Below, piece after piece: positions 22,201 through 32,600 of a stretch of DNA of 39,720 bases (position 1 is the first letter of the stretch; every line of letters begins with the position of its first letter). Source of the DNA: Baffinella frigidus (taxonomy: Eukaryota > Cryptophyceae > Cryptomonadales > Baffinellaceae). The translations under genes and the position numbers were made by a program. The notes under the pieces are model-generated. The model saw nothing but the letters and a program-made list of their open reading frames with translations. It did not search any database and was not told where the DNA came from. Location of the stretch: contig MU646997.1 of the NCBI GenBank assembly GCA_026770585.1, positions 85,536 through 125,255 of the forward strand. Reading direction: 5' to 3'.

Positions 22201-25200
22201 CGCTGGAATGATTGCGTCCACCCTTATTGTAACTGACGCTGAAATCGAACAGGCGCCACCGTAAACCCTAAACCCGCGGTTGCCCTGGGCCTCGGCCCGC
22301 TGCCTCCCACCTCTGCCTCAGTCTATTCGGGCTCGCCGAGCATCTCAAGTTATAACTTGAGACAACCCCGTAAGACACCCTAACCCGAAACGCATTAGTG
22401 ACCTCGTCGAGGAGCATATCGCGGTTGTCCTGGGCCTCGGTGCGCTGTTTGCGTGTGGTGTCGAGTGTCCCCTCCAGCTCCTCGATCTTCAGCCGCAAGG
22501 TCACGAGCAGCATCTTGGACGGCTCCGCTTGCTGGAAGAGGATAAATCAATTAGAATGTGTCAATAGTATGAAAAAACTATTAAAATACGTTAAAACTAT
22601 TAGAATACGTTATAGCTATTTGAAAATTCTTTTTAGAATATGTTATATGTTGTATGATATGTTATATTTTATTGCAAATCTATTTGCATGTGCTATTAAA
22701 ATATGGTATAGCCTTGGTCCTCTGCTTCCGCGTGGCGTCGAGTGTCCCCTCCAGTTCCTCGATCTTCAGCCGAAGCGTCACCACCAGCATCTTCGAGGCT
22801 TCCGCTTGCTGGAGGTTTAGGGTGTCGGGTTTAGGATACGGTGTTGAGGACAGCTTCGGGAGGGCCTGCCGTACTCAATACCACATGCCAAATCAGATGC
22901 GCGGAGACAGAGCCATCAAGGATGCGACACACGCGCGGGAACCCAAAGGGGGACAGTGCACTGTCCCCTGCACCCTGCACCCTACACCCAACACCCTACA
23001 CCCTGTACCCTGCACCCTACACCCAACACCCTACACCCTGAACCCCGCACCCTACACCCAACACCCTGCACCCTGCACCCTGCACCCTGCACCCATGCAC
23101 CCTAAACTCTGAGGGGGACTGCGAGTACAGAGTTGGTCCCGGCGAGGGACAGGTCATCGCGTCGTTAGTAGACCTTGGTCCGCTTCAGGAGCTGCTTCCA
23201 AGGTCTAACACCCTCAACCCGGCACCCTAACAACCCCTCCTCCGCACCGAGTTGGTGCAGTTGAGGGACTCCACTACACCTTACACCCTACACCCTGCAC
23301 CCTGCACCCTGCACCCTACACCCTACACCCTACACTTTGCACCCTACACCCTACACCCTGCACCCTAGACCCTAGACCCTAGACCCTAGACCCTTAACCC
23401 CTAGACCCTTAACCCCTGGACCCTTAACCCTGAGGCTGAACACTACACCCTCCTCTACGTACCGAGTTGGTGCCGGAGAGGAAATGTACTACACCCGGGT
23501 GTAGTACCGTAAACCCTAAACCCTAAGCCCCGAACCCTAAGGGGGGCTGAATAGTGCGTACCGAGTTGGTTCCAGAGAGGGACTGGTCGTCGCGCTGTTC
23601 GTAGACCTTGGTGCGCTTCAGGAGCTGTGCCACCGACATTGACTTGTTCGACCTGCACACATTGGAGTTTAGGGTTGGGGGGGTGGGGTTGAGAGTTTCT
23701 GGTTTCGGGTTTCGGGTGTCGGGTTTCTGGTTTCAGGTTTTGGCTTTGGGGGTCTGGGTTTAGGTTTTGGGGCATAGGATTTAGGACTTGGGGTTCAGGG
23801 TTGCGATTTGAGGGTTTAGGGCTAGGGTTCAAGGTTCAGTGTTCAGGGCATATGGTTGAGGGGTTGGGAAAGGGTTGAGGGGTTTAGGGATTGACCCGAC
23901 GGATGTGGCGGACATGGCCCCAGATCTCATGTGGAAACTCTTTGAATTTAAAAAACTTGAGAAATGAAATTTACTACACAGAACGATCTTTACATGTAAT
24001 ATTAAAGCAAACGAGTGGTAACTTTCATTGAAATCCAGTTTTTAAATTAAAGGTGTTTCCACATTAGACCCGAGGCGGTTCCGGCCCTTGCAGTCCGTAG
24101 GGTTTAGGGATAGGTTTAAGGTAGTTCAGGGAATAGGGCTTCAGGTATAGGGATTGGAGTTTAGAGTTGGGTTTAGGGTTGGAAAGGGACGCACCTGACG
24201 GGGGTGGTAGACATCGCTGCAGATCCGAGGCGGTTGACGCCATTGAAGTCCGTAGAGTTTAGGGATCGTGCTCAAGGTTCAGTGTCCAGGGTATATGGTT
24301 GAGCGGTTGTGAAAGGGTTGAGGGGTTAAGGGTTTCACCCGCCAGAGGTGGTAGACATGGCTGCGGAATCGAGGCGGTTCCAGTCGCCTGCCCGCAAGTC
24401 CGCGGGTGGGGACACCCCGTTGAGGACTGGGTTGGGGTTTGGGGTTTAGGGTCTAGGGTTTAGGGTTGAGTATTTAGGGATGAGTATTTGAAGTTCGGAA
24501 GCCGGGGAGATGCCGTTACCTAGGACTGGGTTGGGGGATAGGGTTGAGGGTTTTTTTCAGGTTTAGGGTTGTGCGACAGAGACGAAAAAAGTTGTGGTGG
24601 CTATTGCCGAAACCCCGGTCGAAATGCCGGTTAATAACATGTCCTTGTACCAGCTATCCACCAATTAGTACCACGAAAGTAAATGGACCGTTCTGCGAAG
24701 CCCGCTGTGTGGAGAGTGGGAAATCACACTGCATAAACGAGAATTATTCAGAGCTTCTGGAAGTAAGTTTACTCCTCGACCAGATTCCTGGTCGAAATCC
24801 CACTGGGTGGGAGGGAAGTCACCGCTGCGGAGGTGCGTTACATCACTCATATCCAGGCTTGAGTGTAATAACGAAGAGAATACAAAGTTGTGTTGGAGTG
24901 GAAAATCACTGACGCTTCAGCCTCATCAACTTCCAAAAGGAAGAAGTTTTGGCGTCGTTCAAGCTTCTCTCGCCTCCTGTTGACCAACGCCCTATCTCTC
25001 GTGCACCATGTACCCTAAACCCTAAACCCGGTGGGAAATCTCCGCTGGCTAGAATAAGAATTTGCGTTGGAGTGGGAAGTCTCACTTTCAGCGCTTTGGC
25101 TTCACTTAAGGAGGAGCGGGAAACCACTCCCCACCCCAACGCAACAGAACGGTCCATTTACCGTCGTGGTACTAATTAACCGGTCCATTTACGTTCTGAG

Positions 25201-27872
25201 TACTAACTGAACGGCCCATTTACTTTCGTGGTACTAATTGCGAAGCCCGTGGGGAGCGGGAAGTCACCGCTGGCCGCCCGTGGAACCATCTCGCCACACT
25301 CATAGACGAACGTCCTGAAAACCGGGTAGTTAAGCCTAAGGTATTACCTACGGTAGGCCGCAGGGACCTAGGGGGGGTCCTACGAAACATTAGGTCCTAG
25401 GAGCCCTACGGCCTACCGTAGGCGATACCGTAGGCCTGACTACCCGGTTTTCAGGACGTTACCCTATTAACACTGCGGGCTTGGCAGAACGGTCCATTTA
25501 CTTTCCTGGTACTAATTGTTGGAGTGCTGGTAGTAATTGTTGGATTGCTGGTAGAAGGACATTTTACTATGCGGAGAGTGGGGAGTCACCGCTGGCCACC
25601 CGCGGAACCAGCTCGCCAACCTGATCGGCACACTTGTCGTTCAGCATAGGGTTTCGGGTTTCGGGTTTCGGGTTTCGGGTTTAAGGTTTAGGGTTTAAGG
25701 TTTAGGGTTTAGGGTTTGGGGTTTGGGATTTGGGGTTTGGGGTTTGGGGTTTAGGGTTTAAACGCCCACAAACAGCCCGCATGGGGAGAGACCCACGACT
25801 GTTGACTCAACCAGGCAGGGTCTGTACTTTGCAGAAACTCACTGATTTTTCTGGTAGTCCCGAGGCGGGCCGGTTCCTAAACCCGAGGCGGGCCAGGGCC
25901 GGTTCCTAGACCCGAGGCGGGCCCGTGAATAGTCTGGAGGCGGGCCCGTCCCTATTCTCGAGGCAGCCCTAAACCCGAGGCGGGCCCGTGAGAATTGACA
26001 GGAGGGTGGGGTATGTGACCGTGTCCTCGGCGGCGGCGGGGAAGAGGTCGAGTTTGTCGCAGATTGTTGAGCCGCGCAGCATCGCGTCCAGGTGGTTGTA
26101 CAGCGTCCTGCGAAAGGATGCCGTATTACTGAATAGTGTGTAGGATGTCCTAGTGGATAGTGTGTGGGACGTCCTCAATACCGTGTTACTGAATAGTGTG
26201 TAGGACGTCATAATGAACGTATTGCTGAATAGTGTGTAGGATGGCCTAAAGAGGTCGAGTTTGTCGCAGAGTGTTGAGCCGCGCAGCATCGCGCCCAGGT
26301 GGTTGTACAGCGTCCTGCGAAACCGTACCGAACCGTTACCGATCACGTATCACTGAAGAGTGTGTACGATGTCCTACTGGATAGTGTGTAGGACGTCCCA
26401 ATCACCGTTTTGCTGAATAGTGTGTAGGACCTGCCACCCACGCCAGGTCACAAACGGGAATTTGTCTGAGGTTGATTTTGGAGCTTCGTACCAGATTTGT
26501 ACCAAAAACACGCCAAAAGTCACTAGCCCGCCACCGCATGAATGCAGAACGTGTACCACGAAAACCTCTGAAAGCGAAAGATCGCGTTCTGAAATTCCCA
26601 CGTGTGGTCTGGCGTGGCACGCGGTGCGTTACTGAAAGGCGAGTGCTCAAGGAGCTCATAGGTCCCTACGGTAGGCAATACCGTAGGAACATAGGGGGGG
26701 CCCGACATAGGGGGGTTCCCCGTAAGTATGGTTTCTAGCCATGCCAGAGGGATTGAAACATCCACTTTTGACATCTTTCAAGGGAAATCCCTTGAATTCT
26801 TAAGTCAACCGGGACAGATCTGTCGCGGATAAGGCGTCGGTTTCCCTGGATCATTCTGGCGTGGCACCGTACCACGCATTACTGGATAGTGTATAGGGTT
26901 TCGGGTGTACGATTCAGCCTCGACGTTCTTCTGTTCCATCGCCAGCAGCTCCGCTACCAGCTTGTCAACCTGCAGTGTGGGGTACCTTTGGGTTATTTTT
27001 ATTTTTTATTTTTTATGGTTTGTTTATTTTTGTGGTTTATGGTTTATGGTTTATGGTTTATGGTTTATGGTTTATGGTTTATGGTTTATGGTTTATGGTT
27101 TATGGTTTATGGTTTATGGTTTATAGTTTAGGGGGAAGGGTTTGAGGTTTGGGGTTGAGGGTTTGGTGTTTGGTGTTTGGTGTTTGGTGTTTGGTGTTTG
27201 GTGTTTGGTGTTTGGAGTTTGGGGTTTAGGATGTAGGGAATCCGAGGAAGGGATTGCCTCGAACACAAGTTGGTCGGCGTAGAAAGTATGTGTATGCGTT
27301 CATGGTCCACTGTCTATTTTATCTGGTTTCAGTGTTTGAAAAGAGAAGAAGGAGAGACTCTGGCCTCTGCTGAGACGGACGGGTCGCTGCTCGCCTGGGC
27401 CACCTTCTTGTACATAATTTCGGATCACGCATTTCTAGGCTCGAAAATAATCATGAAGATAAGAAGGACCACTCACTCGTTCCAGGCTTGAAAGCAATAA
27501 AGAAGAAGCGGAAGACGGAGGAGAAGAAGACGAACACGAAGAAGAAGAAGAAGGGGGAAGGGGAGAACAAGAGCAATAAACAAAAGGACGAGGAGGAGCG
27601 ACTCTGACCTCTGCTGAGACCGAGGGGTCGCTGCTCGCCTGGGCCACCTTCTTGTACAGGTCGTCGCACCTCTGCCGACGCGAGAAAGATACAGTTACGT
27701 TAGTAAGGGAGTACAGCAGAGCGGGGCTGCAGAAACCCCCAAACCTGTAGCCCGTACACACTACTCACCAGGCCTTCTTGTACAGGGCGTCGCACCTCTA
27801 TCATACGGGTTTATTCGTGAGCAACTGATGAGCGTATCGGCACATGACGAGTGCCACAAGTCGCACCTCTGC

Positions 27873-27912
<40 letters not shown>

Positions 27913-28768
27913 GGAAGGACAGCTGAGCGGGACTGCAGAGCCCCCCAAAAATGTAGCCCGTACAGACTACTCAAACAGAAACCTAAAGCCCGTGCGGACT
28001 ACACCATTCTTGAGCAGGGTGTCGCACATCTTCCGAAGAAGTGTGTTTGACAACAACGGATGCACCTACCCCAACACGCTCCCCTCGGCCCTGCGAGGTC
28101 AGTGCACCGTCACCCAGTTCCCACACAGAAAAGCTTTTCTGCTGACACACACACACCTCTAGGGCCTCCTTGTGCAGGTTGTCGCACCTCTGCCAGCGAG
28201 AGACATCAATGAATACCAACACGGCCGCCATGTATGCACCCCCACGGAGGCTATGTCTGGGCAGAACCCGTGATAACGGATTAGCAAGGACACATGCCCA
28301 CCAAACCTCACGGCTTGGGCAAATCGACGATTTTCGATTCGGGATTTCAAGGGGGTTGAAGTCGGAATCCGACTTCAACGGCTCCAATTCCCCTTGAACT
28401 CGGGAACTCGAAAATCGTCGATTTTTCTAAGCCGTAAGGGTTGGTGGTAAGGACACATGCGGATGCGTTGCCGCACCTCTGCCGAAGAGGTGTGTGTGTG
28501 TCAGAGCGAATCCGGAAAAGGTCGTCCATTCTCGGGTTTCGAGGTTCCGAGGTTTCGAGGTTATCTGTGCCCGGAAATCAATTGGCAGAGGGTGGCAATT
28601 TTTACATGCATGGGCCCCGCGCGGTGGCCTAAACCCCAACCCCTGCATTCTAAACCATAGCTCTAGACCCTGAAGAGTACCTGCATGACATGTCGAACTC
28701 GGAGAGGCGCGAGGCGAACCAACGCTGTACCGGGACCCGCTTCCTCTCTCTCCTTGCTTCACACTTGA

Positions 28769-28801
<33 letters not shown>

Positions 28802-29590
28802 AGCGCGCTCTCTCTCTCTCTCTCTCTGCACCGGCACGCGCGTCCTCTCTCTCCGGGCGTTACACTAAACCATTTAGTTCGCTTTACAGTAAACCCCTCT
28901 CAGTAAAGCAAACAGTGCATCCCTCGCGCTGTCCCACCCTCTCCCGAGAGGTGAGTGAAGAGTGTGACGAGTACCTGCATGACGTTATCGAATTCGGAGA
29001 GGCGCGAGGCGGACGAGCGCTGCACCGGGACGCGTTTCGTCTCGCCGTTGGACTCGATTGTGAGGAGGCACCGCGACCTGGAGAGTGAGCGAGAGAGTGT
29101 CAGAGGGATTTGGCAAATGACCTGGAGGGAGGGAGAGAGAGAGAGAGACAGAGAGAGTGTGTGGGTGGGTGGGTGAGAGAAAGAGAGTGTGTGAGAGAGG
29201 GTAAGAGAGAGAGAGAGTGAGAGTGTGTGAGGGTGAGAGAGAGTGAGTGTGTGTGAGGGTGAGAGAGAGAGTGTGTGAGGGTGAGAGAGAGTGTGTGTGT
29301 GTGAGGGAGAGAGAGAGAGTGTGTGTGTGGGTGTGGGTGAGAGTGTGTGTGAGGGTGAGAGAGAGTGTGTGTGTGTGNNNNNNNNNNNNNNNNNNNNNNN
29401 NNNNNNNNNNNNNNNNNNNNNNNNNNNNNNNNNNNNNNNNNNNNNNNNNNNNNNNNNNNNNNNNNNNNNNNNNNNNNNNNNNNNNNNNNNNNNNNNNNNN
29501 NNNNNNNNNNNNNNNNNNNNNNGAGAGAGAGAGAGTGTGTGTGTGAGAGAGAGTGAGAGTGAGAGAGAGAGTGAGAGTGAGAGTGAGAGA

Positions 29591-29629
<39 letters not shown>

Positions 29630-32600
29630 TGAGACGAGCGCTTCAGAGTTTAGGGTTTAAGGTATAGGAGGCAGGCCGGACCCGATCCTGTCTCCCTTCA
29701 CGCGTGTTTCGGGTTTTTGCTTCGGGTTTCGTGTGCATAGCTGCCGCCTCACCATTTAGGGTTTAGTAATGTTGGGGGGGGGGGCGATTACCCGATCATA
29801 TTATCGCCCTTGACGTGAAAAAGGATGTTGTGCTCGTTCACCGCCTCTCCGTCCACCGGTGGGGGTGGGGGGAGGGGACCCCACACCCTACACCCTACAC
29901 CCTAGACCCTAGACCCTAGACCCCACACCCTACGCCCTACGCCCTAGAGGGAGGGGCAATTTCGGGCTCTCTCCCGGTACAAACCCGCCAGGTTCCATCC
30001 ATCAATAACCTTCCAATCCGGAGGGCTCCTAGCGGTTTCGAGTTTCGGGTTTCGGGCTTCGTTTCCGGGAGTAGGGTGTAGTGTTGGGGATTGGCGCTTA
30101 CCCGATCATATTATCGCCCTTGACGCGAGAAAGGATGTTCTGGTCGGTGACCGCCTCCCCGTCCACCGCCACGATCTCATCCCCCTCCTTGATCAACCCC
30201 TGCTTCACGTTTCGGAGTTAACGCTGGCTTACGGTTTGTTACTGCGGAAACGGATAAAAATATGAGTTGCTCGCAACGAAAATTACTACACACGTGGTTC
30301 ATACTAGTAAATGGTAGAGCGTTTGTGTAGTAAATTTCGTTGGCCAGAAACTGATATTCTTATTCGTTGACGCAAGAAAGGATGTTCTGCTCGGTGACCG
30401 CCTCCCCGTCCACCGCCACGATCTCACCCCCCTCCTCGACCAACCCCTGAAACCGCCAACGCTGCGTTAGCGCACTTGCCCGCCGACATGCTTCAAGACT
30501 GGACAACGTTCAAGTGTCCACCGCCACGATTCCGCCCCCCTCCCTGATGAACCCCTGCTTTAGGGTTTCGCGTTGGCGTTGAAGGTTTCCGGTGAGGAGT
30601 TTAGGTGCCCGCCTCCCCGTCCACCGCCACGATCTCATCGCCCTCTTCGATCAACCCCTGACACCTTCTCGCATGCCAACGCGGTGGCATGCGAGAAGGT
30701 GGCCGCCCACATGATTCAGAGATGGTGGGGTGGGAGATAGAACCGTTTCGAGCGCCAAGCGTCTCAAGGAGTTGCCTCCCTACCTGTCCCACCCTGTCCC
30801 TAGGCGGCCCCATCTATCCCGAGGCAGGCCTATCTGTCCCGAGGTGGGCCTATCTGTCCCCAGGCGGGCCTATTCGCCCCGAGACGGACCTATCCGTGAC
30901 TCGAGAGGCGGGGTAGGACTAGCTCTGCCTCTCTTGGGTTGACCGACTATTCTCAAGTTGACAAGGGTGTGCGGTACAATTTCGTCCACTTTGGATGGGG
31001 AAAGAGCCCCGGACTCGCCAAACTTGTGAGCCCAAATAGACTGAAACAGACCACACAGCGGGCTACGAAGGGATTTCGTGGATAACCCACAAGTGGATAA
31101 CCCATAAGACCTTACGGTAGGCAATCCGTAGGGACATAGGGTCATTCCTACGGACATCCTAACCGATTCTTGGTGGCAGAGCCACCAAGAATCCCTTCGC
31201 AGCCCGCTGTGTGGAAAGCGCTCATGAGCTTGGGCAAATCAGCTCATGCCTTTGGGCAAAAGAGCTTTGGAATGGAGCAGAAAGCGCTGTTTGTCGAAAG
31301 TAGCCACCCTGGAGGCGACTTATGGGCAAATCGATGGTTTCTTAAGCCAACTCTCATGCATATGCGCCCGGAATCCGGGCGCATCTGTGGGAGATTCACT
31401 TAAGATTTGCCCCTGGGTTCCCTCCAGGGTGGGAGGACCTGGGCGAACGCGTGGCTCCCGGGGACCACCGACGTGACGGCGCAGGGCTTCGCCTGCTTTG
31501 AATTTGCTTGAGTTTGTTTGGGTTTGTTTGAGTTTGTTTGGGTTTGGGGTGTGGGGTGTGGGGTGTGGGGTGTGGGGCTTGGGGTTTGGGGTCTGGGGTT
31601 TAGGGTTTAGGTTTTAGGGTTCAGGGTTGAGGTTTTAGGGTTCAGGGTTTAGGTCTAGGGTAGTCCACGCTCACGCAGGGTTTAAGATTTACGGACTTGG
31701 TACTAGTGTTTAGGATTTAGGGATCAGGGTTTACGTTTGGGGCACTTTCAGGGAGTCCACGCTCACGTAGGGTTCAGCATATAAGGACTTGGTACTAGGG
31801 TTTAGGTTTAGGGTTTAGGTTTAGGGTACCTTGCGGTCTTCGGAGTTGAGACCGATGCGCAGCCCGAGCGTGCCTGCAGGGGTTAAGGGTTTCGGGTTAA
31901 GGGTTTATGGTTTAGGGTGCAGGGTGTAGGGTTTAAGGTTAAGGGTTAAGGGCTTAGGGTTCGGGCACACTCGGCCCTAACCACTCAGCCGTGAGTGCTT
32001 GCAGCAGTCCGATCTGAAACCGGCCGAGCGTGCCTGCAGTAAAATCTTTGGAGAATATTGAAGCATTTAGAAGAAATGGAAGCAGTCGAAGAGATACCTA
32101 CATAAACACCTATCAAAATAAAGAAGGCACGGAGCAGTCAACCCCGAACCGAAGTCAATTATTTCAGTTCCGTCAGAAACCTATTCGACTATTTCAGGGA
32201 CGTTTCGAGACGCGGCGCTGTGCATCGGCCTTGACGATCTCATAGGGAAACGGTTTTAATTTAAAACCATTGGATGCAATGAAAATTAATACACGAATGC
32301 TTTAATATTACTAGTAAAAATCATTGTGTGTAGTAAATTTCATTGCTAGAAAGTATTACATTAAAATCGTTTTCCTATTGTACATTTCGGTACCGCGCGA
32401 TTTTTTTTGAGATCAGGTCGGGGGATCGGGGAACGAAAAAACGTGAAAAAGATTCGTTGTGTGTCATCATATGGGTGGGGGTCGCGATCTTGTCATCAAA
32501 TCCATGCGTAAGATATCATAAAACTTTAGATGGACGTTAAAATCTCCGCGATTTTTCCATTTTTTTAGATCCCCCGACCCCAAGTGAAATCCGCGCGGTC

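Larger units (their letters stand above)
23122..24535 (-). repeat. Echo clusters of PDZ exons 11 and 12
   Basis: Exon 12 (23562-23652) has three donor-side echoes downstream. Exon 11 (24339-24426) has donor-side echoes at 24192-24236 and 23892-24085 and an acceptor-side echo at 24504-24535. The exon 12 echo at 23122-23205 carries a TAA in the frame of the exon. Confidence 0.75.
27358..28488 (-). repeat. Echo cluster of PDZ exon 7
   Basis: Seven versions. Upstream copies at 28468, 28166, 28012, 27858 and 27776 hold only the acceptor and 9-30 exon bases. The intact exon is 27609-27671. The downstream copy at 27358-27412 lacks the acceptor but includes the donor side. GA-rich and CT-rich sequence separates them. 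Confidence 0.8.
29792..30664 (-). repeat. Echo cluster of PDZ exon 5
   Basis: Five versions of one exon lie in 870 bases. 29792-29862 keeps the donor half. 30102-30199 is complete. 30366-30452 is nearly complete but lacks the donor end, where a foldback element lies. 30513-30562 and 30604-30664 keep only the acceptor half. The order on the minus strand is acceptor fragments, intact exon, donor fragment. Confidence 0.85.

Noticed and set aside
29247-29632. Long ORFs of Arg/Glu/Ser/Val repeats
   Set aside because: Translations of a GA/GT microsatellite and of the N gap.
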